NCBI RefSeq assembly: GCF_019320115.1
Contig: NC_089595.1
Location: 105,159,611 to 105,223,610, forward strand
Direction of reading: 5' to 3'
Length of the DNA stretch: 64,000 nt
DNA from: Miscanthus floridulus
Taxonomy: Eukaryota; Streptophyta; Magnoliopsida; Poales; Poaceae
This document shows positions 32,609 through 44,400 of this stretch, one piece after another. How positions within the stretch are numbered: the first letter of the stretch is position 1; every line of letters starts with the position of its first letter. Under the pieces are notes generated by a model, which made no database searches, was not told the origin of the DNA, and saw nothing but the letters and a program-made list of their open reading frames with translations. The translations under genes and the position numbers were made by a program.

Positions 32609-33741
32609 TTATGTTTGTCCAGTCAGGCAAAGCAAGGGTCAGAGAGGGATCCAATTGTCCCCACAGTATGCAAAGTAAAGTGATGACGACATTTACCGTT
32701 TGGGAGGTGGAGGTCAGCTTGGCAGTGCTAGGGCAGGGGAAAAAATGGCAATCATGACAGCGGTAGGCGTGGTAAGATCTCGCTAGAAGACAAGCCATTA
32801 CGGCATAGACAGGAGAGCTCAGTTACTTAGAGGTGGAAAAAGCCACTGTGCAAATAGAAGATGGAGATGAACTAAGCAGTAGCAGAGCTTCACATGAATG
32901 TTAAGGGGTCATCAATGATAAGTTATAATGCTGATAAATTAATAAAATGTAATCATGATTAAGTATATAAGTCTATAGAAATAATGTGATTTTTGGGGGT
33001 AGGGGAGGAGGAAGGGGGAGGGTGTGGCATGTCCCTTTTTGTTTATACTTGTCGATTGTCAAATCAAATCGTCTTCGACTCCTATCTCACTATGTAACGA
33101 AGTTTAGATTCGAAGGTGTGTTAATTAAGTAACAAAGTGAGTGCCTTCATTGCGCCCACTGACTGCTGGACCCACTAGAGCTAGAGCTTGGCGCGCTACG
33201 TCAGCTGGAGGTCACGGACAAAACGAGGCAGCTAGCCACGACACGAACTGCCGCCTGGTAGGCAGGCCAGCCATGTCATGTCAGTCTCACTCTCACCCGG
33301 TCGGTCCAGCCAAAAACGAGTCAAACGGGAAAGTCAAAGATAAGTTATAGTGGCCCCTGTTTGCTTGTTTGACACTTTGACTGTGTATATACTGCATACC
33401 ACACCCACACGTGCTTCATAACACATACATATCCATGTGCATCGCAATTGATCACCTACTCCAGTACTCCCGCCAGAGCCAGCTACCTTTCTTAGAGCCC
33501 GTTTTAAGGGCTTCTCCCGGCTCCAGCTCCATACTGTAGTGGTACTGTAGCACGGGAGCCGGAGAAGCCTGAAATCGTGGCTCCACTGGCTCCTCCTCTT
33601 CTCAGTTCATTTTCTGCCTCGAAATTCAAAACGGCTTCGTGCTACAGTGATTTCACGGAAAAAGCCAGTAGGAGCTATGTCGAACACAGCCTTAGACACG
33701 AGACGAGTCTACTCTTTTTTTATACATAGAGAGATAGACGT

Positions 33742-33848
33742 CCTGTTCGTTTGGCTTATAAGTTATACTTTTTCAGCCAATAAATAATATTTTTCTCTCA
33801 CAATAAATTAGTGAACCATACTTTCAGCCATGGCTTATCAGCTAAGTG
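33742..33848. mobile_element. hAT-type MITE, right end degraded
   Basis: Starts CCTGTTCGTTTGGCTTATAAG and includes AATATTTTTCTCTCACAA, shared with the copies at 36040 and 39344. The right inverted end is incomplete (ATGGCTTATCAGC). Confidence 0.55.
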
Positions 33849-33864
33849 ATTAGACAAGAGTCGG

Positions 33865-33986
33865 CTCTTGTCCAGCTTGCTGTTCTTCATGGCGATCCCG
33901 GCGGACCAAAACATTCTGATCGAGACTCTTGTCCAGCTTGCTGTTCTTCATGGCGATCCCGGCGGACCAAAACATTCTGATCGAGA
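33865..33986. repeat. Perfect 61-bp tandem duplication
   Basis: The unit starting CTCTTGTCCAGCTTGCTG occurs twice in a row (33865-33925 and 33926-33986) with no differences that I can see, so it is recent. It covers no gene. Confidence 0.9.
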
Positions 33987-35610
33987 ATTTTAAAACAAGG
34001 AATCAAGGACGCATTGAGATTACTTTTTTAATACAAGTCTACGTAACTGTTCGGCTGCTAGTTTTTCCAGCAGCGGCGGCTACCTTGCCACTGTTGTCCA
34101 CTGTAGCTGTGTCATGGGTGCAACGACTGCAGCTGCAAGTTATTGTAAAGAAGGGCAGCTGCAAGTTATTATACATATACGATTGCTGACTGCCTGATTC
34201 CCAGTATACATATATTATTATACTCAGCTAAAACCTCAACCAGTGTACGCTTCTAGAGTTGCAGTGATTATTATTTGTAAAGCTCTTGTGCGGATTCTGG
34301 CGGCATTCATGTATCGCTTCTAGAAGAAAGAGTGACGTTTTATTTCCAGGCTTCCAGAAGAAACAGAAATCGGTACTCCCTTCCTTCTGCTGTTCTTCTG
34401 CTTATCTTCTAGGAGTACTTGACACTAAGGCCATGTTTACTTTAGGACTGGCAGATTTGTGTCGACCAAGTTAGCTCCCTAAGCTGTCAATTTTCAGCGT
34501 CTGGTGGCTGGATTGACGTGCCGATGAGCACGCCACGAAGCAACACATGTCCTGTAAAATTTATAGATGAAGTTGCCATGTCTTCTGGAATAGAACAGCA
34601 GCCCGTAAAATTTCTCTTACAAAGTGAAACGAAAACGCGCGCGGCGACAAAACAGTTTTCCACGCCAATTAACTGCTGCTTCTAGAAAGTTAGCAAAAAT
34701 CATTTGGATTGACTGGTCTCCGACTGACAGACTCCCACAGCGATTGCCAACTGCCGATCCCACCGCTCAGACCGTGATCTACAGATTGCAGAGGGTGAGC
34801 TGGTGCGGCCGTGCGGGGAAGGCGAAACGAGTGCGAAGCGTCGCGTGCACCCAAGGAAATTTCTGTGGCCGGCTCGCCTTTGCTGACCATGACGACCATG
34901 GCGGAGTCGCCGTGCGTGGACCGGCTTCTCAAAGCTGCACTAGCTGTTGTCCAAGGGAGCAGAAAGTCGCACCAACTAGTGTCTCTGTGCCAATCCATCA
35001 CAACTGAACTTAAAATTGTCTGATATACTATCATTTGTTCGAGTGAAAAAGATTCAGTCTTTCAAACATGTCACTGTCTTTGATGCAGCAATTTGAAATG
35101 GTGCATTTTCATTGCGAATTCAACATTCCTCCTCATTCTTTTAATTTTTTTTTTTATCTTTATTTAATCTTTGCAACAATGGTGTGGACGTCAGTACTAC
35201 TAGATCACTGGATCGACATGTCTACCCAATGAATTACCCATAGACTGAATAATTGGCTTCGAGAGAAGACTAGCCAGCTCCTCTTGTTGAGTTTTGACTA
35301 CACGCTACAGAACAGACAGCAAACCGCACGAGGCTATGGATGCAGACAGAGGAGATATGCGGCCGTGAGTCGAGCTGTCCGTCTCCGCTCTCCGGTGTCA
35401 AGTTCCTGTAGTCTCTGGCATCTTGGATTCTGCTCGTGCAGTCGTGCTCGTCGGAGGCTAGATGGCTACAAGGGGAGCGGGCAAGCTGTCGAGGTGAACC
35501 ACTCGTCGGATAAGGACCATACTGAAGAAACCTACACCTTCTAGTAGAATGGAAACTCTTGCACGTATGTCTAGGTGTTAGCATCGCGAGATTCATAGAA
35601 ATGAACTGTA

Positions 35611-35975
35611 AGGCCTGGAACGAAGGAATCCAAAACGTAGAAATAGGAAAAAACGCAGGAATAAGGTACGATGAAAAGTGAAAAACTACGGGATTTTAAA
35701 ACAAAGGAAGAGAAAATTTAGGCTGTTTAGAACGCAGAAATTCGTAACATAGGAATCCATGCGCTGCCTCTCAGCCTTCCGCGAAGGAAAAGAAAACCTT
35801 TGATGCGAGTGCAGTTTTTGATTCCTATGAAATCGCTAGCAAGCTACAGCATTCCATAGAAAAGGGATTGCGTGAATCCTCCGTTCCAAACACTCACTTC
35901 TACTTCCTTTCCTCTGTTTTCCGGTTCCTACGAATTTCCTTTGAAAATCCTCCGATCCAAACGACCCCTAAGCCT
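35611..35975. mobile_element. Possible MITE
   Basis: About 365 bp bounded by AGGCCTGGAACGAAGGAATCC and a loosely inverted right end CGATCCAAACGACCCCTAAGCCT, with GTA on both sides. End similarity is weak, so the class is uncertain. Confidence 0.35.
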
Positions 35976-36039
35976 GTAATAGCATACTGTGTCTCTGAAT
36001 TTGGGTCCAATACGTCTGGGAAACATGTCTATCATCTAA

Positions 36040-36153
36040 CCTGTTCGCTTGTTCGTATACGATCGTGGATTATAAGCTGGAACAATATTTTTCTCTCACA
36101 ACAAACCAGCTAGCAATAAATAATCCACGATCGCTTACGACGAAACGAACAGG
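36040..36153. mobile_element. hAT-type MITE at the outer end of the left arm
   Basis: Ends CCTGTTCGCTTGTTCGTATAC and CGTAAGCGATCGTGGATTA-type sequence in inverted orientation. It is highly palindromic with a short loop and forms the outer limit of the inverted repeat. Confidence 0.7.
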
Positions 36154-37167
36154 CTATAGAAGAATAGCAGGATAGCACACTAACCACAGAAGGAGAAAAG
36201 GAGGAGCACTGAAGAGAGACTATCACATTTTGATATTTATCATGTCTACCATCTAGAAAGAAGCATAGCAGGATAGCACACTAACCGCTGAAGGAGAAGA
36301 GGAGCACTGAAGACAGACTATCACATTTTGATATTTATTTATATGATGCCCTGTGTTTTCATAATTCGAGAGGCCGACACCACCGCAGCAAATTGATGAC
36401 TTTTGGCAGCGGGTTTCACTTGCACTTGCACGCTATTAGCAAAAGGACAGTGAATAGCAGCAAACGGGCAGTATAAAAGTCTACCGGAAGACTGAACAAT
36501 CTGCTTCCGGAGAGAAGAAACTTCTCTTCTGGACTGCACATCGCTATCTGCACCTGCACCCTAATTTTTTAAGATTTGATCTTTTTTAAAGAAAATTTAC
36601 GTTTAACCCTCTAGAAGACGTAAATTCATCTTTGGACCATGGGGGTCGGCGCCACGACTAATGGCGCCAAGGTAACACATCTCGGCACCACAGATCTTGG
36701 CTCCGAGGTGCCTGGCCGTGCACAGCAAGACATCCTAGATGGCGTTGACGTGACTGGTACCTCTGCGCCAGAATACATGGCTCTGAGCTCGGCGCCACAT
36801 ATCTTGGCGCCGACCTCGGAGCCGTCAGATGATGTGCTGCGACGGAGGTGATGAGACGTGCAAGCGGTAGCAGGCCCACACACCACACACCGCTCTCCTA
36901 TCCTCCCCTCTGACACGGACGGCAGATGCCTGGCCTGCTAGTCTGCCACCATGCGCGCGCTCGGTGCATGCTACTTTTGCCCCTGTAGGTGGAGAGCTGT
37001 AGCGTCAAATCATCTGGCCTCTACTCGTCCTAAATTATCTCGCGCTTTAGGTTTTCGTGCCGCAAATTTAATAAAATACGTGCAATATTTATATCTCCAA
37101 ATAAATTTATTAAAAAACTAGATTCAAAGGTTTTTTCCAACGATACCAATTATGTACCATAAATATA
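36040..37167 (+). repeat. Long inverted repeat, left arm
   Basis: A 1.13-kb arm that pairs in reverse complement with 38347-39459. It starts with an hAT-type MITE (36040-36153) and contains two near-copies of CAGGATAGCACACTAACC. A block rich in GGCGCC follows at about 36640-36830. It ends in AT-rich DNA finishing TACCATAAATAT. Similarity is high along the arm, with small indels. Confidence 0.85.
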
Positions 37168-38346
37168 TGTAAGCGCCCGAGATGAGCAAGGAGGCACTAT
37201 GCAAAGGAATGAAAATATGGATATGGAAAAGAAAATGCATATAGATCAATAATTCGGTAGATTTATTATAAGAGAAAAAAGGTAATTTTTATTGATCAGT
37301 GTCCTTTAATGTTCTAGCCCATGAGAGAGCACGGGTTGATGGATTACTATGCTTAATTACGTGGGTTATCACAGGTTGCCCACAAAATTAAACCTATACA
37401 TGAGCTGGGCTAGCCTGTTTCCATTGCTACTCTCATAATCTATCTCGGCTGGGTTCTGGGAACCTCAGAAACATCTAGTCGGATGAATGAATAGGCAAGG
37501 CCGTCTACCAAACATGCCATATGCGCAGGCCACATCTAGGCCCGGGCAATCATTAATTGGGTCTTTGATTGATGCACCGCGTCAATCTCAAGCAACTTAT
37601 TTCGTGACACACACGAGCTCCAGAAAACAAACAACCGTACTTTAATTTAATTATCTGAAATGATTTGATTTGACGTTTGGTTGAGCTTTAAAAAAAGACC
37701 ACGCTGTAGTTTTATTCGAAGGGTCTGTCTACTCTTAACTCGAGTATTTTAGACTCTCCTGACACCCTAGTGACAGTCCTCTAAAACACTCTATTCCAAG
37801 AACCATGCAAAATTCGAGTGTTAAGACCAAGTCACACTAGATTTCCATAGCCACACACTCAGCATCTAACGAACCAAATTAAAGAGAACATATAACTACA
37901 AATTATCACATATCATATTTAATTCTATGGAATGCAAATTGAAAGAAATCCAGATAGAAAACAAATAAAACATACAAATTCAACATATTAGTTCTATGAA
38001 TGGCAAATTGGAAGAAATTCAAAAATATCAAATAAAACATACAAATTAAAAAAAACTATAGAAAAAAACCAGATTAGTTCTATAACAAGCAAATTGGAAC
38101 AAATTCAAAAATATAAAAAATTTACACCAGTTAAATACAGAACTTACACCTGAACAGAAGTAGTAAAATATGGTTCAATGAAATGTAACCTACTCTTACT
38201 AAAAAAATGAATATACATATAGGTACATGAGTAGGGGCTAGATGCGGAATGAATATCCATGAACAGGTACTCCCATCGTCTCAAAATATATATCGTTTTC
38301 ATTTCTCCATAAGTAACTTTGACAAAATATATATTAAAAAATATTA
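37168..38346. other. Spacer of the long inverted repeat
   Basis: About 1.18 kb of AT-rich DNA between the arms. No ORF of note, no domain and no obvious terminal repeats. AAATTCAAAAATAT-like words recur at 37980-38110. Confidence 0.6.
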
Positions 38347-39459
38347 ATATTTATGGTACATAATTGGTATCGTTGGAAAAATCTTTGAATCTAGTTTTTT
38401 AATAAATTTATTTGGAGATACAAATATTGCACGTATTTTTGTTAAATTTGCGGCACGGAAACCTAAAGCGCAAGATAATTTGGGATGAGTAGGGGCTAGA
38501 TGATTTGACGCTGCAGCTCTCCACTTGCAGGGGCAAAAGCAGCATGCACCGAGCGCGCACATGGTGGCAGACTGGCAGGCACCTGCCGTCCGTGTTAGAG
38601 GGGAGGAGAGGAGAGTGGTGTGTGGTGTGTGGGCCTGCTACCGCTTGCACGTCTCATCACCTCGCAGCACATCATCTGACGGCTCCGAGGTCGGCGCCAA
38701 GATATGTGGCGCCGAGGTACCAGTCACGTCAACGCCACCTAGGATGTCCTGTTGTGTACGGTCAGGCACCTCGAAGCCAAGATCTGTGGCGCCGAGACGT
38801 GTTACCTCGACGCCATAAGTCGTGGCGCCGACCCCCAGGGTCTGAAGATGAGTTTACGTCTTTCATAGGGCTAAACGTCTTTCATAGGGCTAAACGTAAA
38901 TTTTCTTAAAAAAAATGATCAAATCGTAAAAAATTAGGGTGCAGGTGCAGATAGCGATGTGCAGTCCAGAAGAGAAGTTTCTTCTGTCCGGAAGCAGATT
39001 GTTCAGTCTTCCGGTAGACTTTTATACTGCCCGTTTGCTGCTATTCACTGTCCTTTTGCTGATAGCGTGCAAGTGCAAGTGAAACCCGCTGCCAAAAGTC
39101 ATCAATTTGCTGCGGTGGTGTCGGCCTCTCGAATTATGAAAACACAGGGCATCATATAAATAAATATCAAAATGTGATAGTCTGTCTTCAGTGCTCCTCT
39201 TCTCCTTCAGTGGTTAGTGTGCTATCCTGCTATGCTTCTTTCTAGATGGTAGACATGATAAATATCAAAATGTGATAGTCTCTCTTCAGTGCTCCTCCTT
39301 TTCTCCTTCTGCGGTTAGTGTGCTATCCTGCTATACTTCTAGAGCCTGTTTGTTTCGTCGTAAGCGATCGTGGATTATTTACTGCTGATTGATTTGTTGT
39401 GAGAGAAAAATATTGTTCCAGCTTATAATCCACGATCGTATACGAGCAAGCGAACAAGC
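38347..39459 (-). repeat. Long inverted repeat, right arm
   Basis: Reverse complement of 36040-37167. It ends with its own copy of the hAT-type MITE (39344-39459). It carries a 20-bp-scale local duplication of CTTTCATAGGGCTAAACG near 38860-38890 that the left arm lacks. Confidence 0.85.
39344..39459. mobile_element. hAT-type MITE at the outer end of the right arm
   Basis: GCCTGTTTGTTTCGTCGTAAG to GCAAGCGAACAAGC, the inverted counterpart of 36040-36153. Confidence 0.7.
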
Positions 39460-39690
39460 TTCGATCTCGGCGCCACTTGGTGCCGACCTCGAAGCCATGT
39501 ATTCTGGCGCTGAGGTACCGGCCACGTCAACGCCATCTAAGATGTCCGGTTGTGCACGGCCAGGCACCTCGAAGCCAAAATCTGTGGCGCCGAAATATGT
39601 TACCTCGACGCCATGAGTCCTGGCGCCGACCCCCAGGGTCCAAAGATGAGTTTACGCCTCCTACGGGGCTAAACATAAATTTTATTAAAA
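39460..39690 (+). repeat. Third, direct copy of the GGCGCC-rich block
   Basis: Starting CGATCTCGGCGCCACTTGG, this segment repeats about 38680-38910 of the right arm in direct orientation, including CCAGGCACCTCGAAGCC and GGCGCCGACCCCCAGGGTC, with point differences. It follows immediately after the MITE that ends the right arm. Confidence 0.8.
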
Positions 39691-40260
39691 AAAAGACCAA
39701 ATTGTAAAAAATTAGGCATTGCCGACACAGGCAGATTACAACCGTGCTTGCGTGGATGGGAATGCTCAGCGCCACCGGCGGCGTCCATTTCTGTATTCTT
39801 CGCTCTTCGGAGCTACAGCTACTAGGCCTAGCCAAGGATGGAAAAGGGACTGATGGAAAAGGAGAAGTGGTGACTGAGATGAGCCACTCATCAGATTGCG
39901 ATCTGCGACAAGGGTATGTATCAAAAAGGCAGAGTGGCAGGCACGTTTTGTTGTAGAGTGGGAAATCTTGTGCGAAAGCTGCAGACACGATCGATCGGAC
40001 TGACTCGGCCTCGAGCTCTAGGCATCGATTGGCATAAAAACATCAGACTGCGAAATCCACTTCTGACGAGCAGTCCGACCTCGCGCTGCAGCCCTGCTCC
40101 CTGCAGCTGCAGCCAGTGGGAAGCACAAAGCCAAAGGCCTCGGAGGAAGACGTCCAACGGGCCTACGGGCCCGCGGAACACCGATGTATGGGCCGCACAG
40201 TCCACGTAGTTTTAGCGGTAGTTTTTTTTTATCGTTTCAAAAATTTAGTAAAGACATATT

Positions 40261-40404
40261 CGGCGTGTTTGGTTTACGGATCCCGCATCCATAGGCAGAT
40301 GATTTGAACGGTTGAAGACATGATTCAAACCAAACACCTAGACCAGGCTCGGTACTAGGATCCAATAATTCTACACGTCTTCACGATACAAACCAAACAC
40401 GCCG
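40261..40404. mobile_element. Small MITE with CGGCGTGTTTGGTTT ends
   Basis: A 144-bp element with inverted ends CGGCGTGTTTGGTTT and AACCAAACACGCCG. The target duplication is unclear. Confidence 0.65.
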
Positions 40405-41098
40405 ATAGTCTCCCATAGTCCCATCGCCTTCTTGTTTGACGAGACAAATAGATTGTCAGGTTGGCTATGCATTGCTTGTGGCGGGTTTGGCGGTGGGTTG
40501 GAGGCCAGCTGGCCACCGATCGGTCGGCGGTGTGAACTGTGAAGGGCACCAGAACCACCATGGCGGCCAGCATTCTGGGCGTTGTGGAGACTGCAGCACA
40601 CCTGCACCTGCACATGAGGGTGGCCGACTCGATTGGATTGAACGGCACAGCATTGGGTTACCGTTTGGCACCGACACTCCGAGAGGTATAGGAACAGTTG
40701 GTACCTTGCCTAGTTCCCTTCCGCAGTTCCACGGTCAGAAAATGGCGTCAAAGTATTGACCGGGACGGAAACCTTATGCATTTCTAGCAATCCAAGTATG
40801 CTTCTATTTGCTCTCACTGAATAAACTGATTGAAGTGTGCCTAGAGTATCATCTCATCTCATCGGAGCAGGTGAGAGTGAACCATCTTAATACTTAGCTG
40901 TGCCGCCATGTACATCAATACGCCTGAATCCTTCTGTTTGCTGTATACGAAGACATAACAAAGTATATAATAGATTGACGGTAGAAGCAAAAGTCGTTTC
41001 ACCTGCTGATTGCATCCCATGACAAGACTCTCCACAAGCTTCTCTTCTTAGTGCCATTCCTCGATGGCACTGAACGCTTGCATGTCATATCCAAACGT

Positions 41099-41233
41099 CC
41101 TGTTTGTTTGGGCTGGTTTGACTTATAAGCCATGACTGAAAGTACTGTTGACTGGTTTGGTGTGAGAGAAAAATACTTTTCGTTAGCTGAATAAGTCATG
41201 ACTTATAAGTCAAATACGACCAAACGAACAAGC
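41099..41233. mobile_element. hAT-type MITE
   Basis: Ends CCTGTTTGTTTGGG and CCAAACGAACAAGC, with inner inverted ATAAGTCATGACTTATAAG-type sequence and the GTGAGAGAAAAATA core shared with other copies. Confidence 0.65.
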
Positions 41234-41304
41234 TGAAACATCTATCCCATGTCAGAGCCAGATTAACATTTGTCTTTTCTGGTTAGTACTACTCTTCCTT
41301 CAGA

Positions 41305-41348
41305 TGCTCACCTATAATTTTACAGGTGCTCACCTATAATTTTACAGG
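41305..41348. repeat. 22-bp tandem duplication
   Basis: TGCTCACCTATAATTTTACAGG twice in a row, perfect. Each unit ends in ACAGG, so the duplication also doubles a possible splice acceptor. Confidence 0.8.
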
Positions 41349-41465
41349 TGTTTCCCTACAGCTACCCGATGCTTTCATGTGTGCACTAGTGGATAATTTG
41401 AAACTATAATGTTAGAACCAAGAATTCAGTTGAGCTGTAAATTCTCATAATCTCATTACCTGTAG

Positions 41466-44400
41466 GATTTGATAGATGATCATCACTGTTATACTATTGA
41501 AAAGCATATTGCACTTGACTATAGTCCAGAAAATGAGGATAAGGAGTCAACACAAGTAAAAATCATTTATATTTTCCTTCCAAAAACGTTAAAAGTATTA
41601 AATGAGGATATTCTACATTTTGGTTGGTGCATGTGTGAATCTCTTCAGCCCTTTATGCCTGGTGTCGGAGTTGGACACCGATATGCAGCCTGTTCGTTTC
41701 GTCGTAAACGGTCGTAGATTATTTACTGCTGGCTGGTTTGATGTGAGAGAAAAATATTATTTCAGCTTATAATTCACGATCGTATACGATAATTCCTTAA
41801 CTGTCGTGTAGTGTGCTCTTTGTCTTATTTTAACTAGGCCACCTTTGAAATGTGGACAGAATCTGGACCTACCAAAATTGTTCTCTGATGCAATGTCTAA
41901 ATTATCAGGTTTGTCTAGGTTTGCATGTTTCTAGCATGGCAAATTTTGGTGTGGGACATTGTAGATTCGTGTATTTTGCTGGAGCACACCGCCAACTCCT
42001 GTATTGGCTGAGCACCATCACGAAAACGGGATCCTTGGCCATAGCACACTGCCTCTATTAAAATATCATTTTCACTGGCCATAGCACACCGCCTATATTA
42101 AAATATCATTTTCACTGGAATTGGAGAGAGAACATTTTCGAAATGACTATGGTTGCCCCTGGACCAGCCCGTTACCCACTCGAGCCCATCTGGAGGTGAC
42201 CTAGACGAGGCCATTCGATCCCTTCACTCTCGCCGCCACCGCCGCCAACAAGCCGCCCTCGTCCTCGCAGTCCTCGTCTCCGAAGGCCACCCTAGGAGGT
42301 GTTTGGATCCAGCTACTAAAATTCAGGAGGTGTGTTGGGAGAATGTTGTATGGGGTGTTCGGATACTAATAAAAAAACAAATTACATAATCCATCAGTAC
42401 TCCACGAGATGGATTTTTTAAACCTAATTAATCTGTCATTAGCACATGTTTACTGTAGCAAAACATTGTCAAATCATGGACTAATTAGGCTCAAAAGATT
42501 CGTCTCGCAAATTAGTCGCAAACTATGTAATTAGTTTCATAATTAGTCTATATTTAATACTCAATGCATGTGTTCAAACATCCGATGAGACAGCGACTAA
42601 AATTTAGTATGGGCAACCAAACACCCCCCCTACTCTCTATTGCGTGGCCTCCTCTCTGCATCCCAGTCTTGTCTCCCAAGCCACCGTTCTCCATGAAGAC
42701 CCAATCGTAGATTGAGGGCTTGAAGATGTCATCACCGAGAGGGAAGAAGCGCATGTCCTCAAGTGTGGGGTCATCGTCGAAGGGCTTGAATATGTCCTGG
42801 GTACTCCAAGGGTAAGATTGTTGTCCCTTTCTTGTGCATTTTCTTTGATCTAGGATTTCGGTTGTCTTGTTGATTTGGTACCATAGATGCGCAATTTGGC
42901 ATCGTCAGATTTAGGTTTTGATTCTTGAATCACTATTCCTCTATTTTAGGATGGATAGTAGTTCGACGTGCAGACTTTATGTGCGCATTCCAAACTATGC
43001 TGAGGTTACAGATGATGGTAGCACTACAGTACACCCAATCAACTATCTAAACCTTGTTGTGGATAGAGATAGAACCAATGTGAAGGATATAACAGATGAA
43101 ATAGCAGCGGGAATGAAGCTTGGGACGAATCAGGGAATGTCCATTTCCTTCTGGAACAAGAGGATGTCTAAGTTCTGCAGTCTATAATTTGATGCCCTGC
43201 TGATGGAAGCAATGGACCTGTATTGGGATATGAGGGTGCCTCTATATGTGGATGTTCATGACACTGACAATGGAGTACAGAGAGTGTTTCAATGGAACCT
43301 TGTCTAAAACCTGACCAAGATCAAGGAGAATTAAGGGTGCAAAAGAAGGAGGGAAAGCCACTGGGAAGCAAATGAAGTGCAAAAGGTGTGGCCAATTTGG
43401 TCACATGATGAAGACTTGCAATGAGACAGTTTATGACAGTGATGGCCCACCTCCAGCCCCACCTAAGCCAAAAAGAGTGAAAAACAAGAAAGCAAAGGCT
43501 ACAAGTACTGCATCAACTCAGCAATCCTAAACCGGAGCATGTTCCATTACCATTACAGCACCACCACTTTTATCCAACAGTCCTGCTGATAACACTAGGA
43601 GGTAATACATCTCACTGTCTTTGAACTTGTAGTTCCTATGTAATTTACCAAGCTAACTAGTTAAGTTTCCAAAATCCATACAGCCGCAAGAGGAAGATGG
43701 AAGGAGAAGGTGCTAAATCAACATGTGGACAACGCAAGAAGGCAAACAAGGAGATGACGTCTAAATAAACCAAGAAGGCCAAGAAGCAGCTGTTGATGGA
43801 TGAGATTGCTGAGTGACTGGCTCAGGCATTTTGAGCCGAACCTGATGATTTTGGATTTGTTGGGAAGTGTTGTCTTTGGCTTCCAGTAGTAGCCATTTTA
43901 TGCATGTAATTTGAGCCAAACCTGATGGCACCGGTTAAAACATTGTTATGTTTGGTAACATGTACTCTAAGCCAAACCTGATGGCCTAAATTAAGACATA
44001 TTGTTATGTTATCCATATAATTTGGGTTTCCACCGTGGTGATGACAATTCTGGATTCCATTTATGAATGCTATTTTATGTGTTATCTATAGCTCATACCA
44101 GATAAATGTAGACAATTCTCATTTCTCATCATCAAACACAAACATGATGTTTCAGTGACAAGCACACTTAGGAGACATACACTGTTCACTTAACTAACAT
44201 CACTAACAAACAGATTAGCTACACCTAAAACAAGTAACCATACACCTAACTTATCAATGTTGCTACAGAAGGCTTGATTGGCGTCAACAGTCCTCTTTAG
44301 GGCTGCCTCTGCATCCTTCAGATTGTTTGTTATGCTCTCCAACAGTGTGGTGCAGCTCTGAACTCCCTCAATTGCCTCCTTCAATGCCTCCCTGTCTTCA

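Larger units (their letters stand above)
31371..35607. other. Intergenic, MITE-rich, no gene recognised
   Basis: More than 4 kb without a credible coding exon. It holds the MITEs listed at 32486 and 33742, a 61-bp tandem duplication, and a possible MITE at about 33500-33700 with inverted GGCTCC-rich ends. Open frames here are short and of low quality. Confidence 0.6.

Noticed and set aside
36640..36851. Open frames in the GGCGCC-rich block as a gene
   Set aside because: They occur in all three repeat copies in different frames with no shared protein, so they are repeat sequence.
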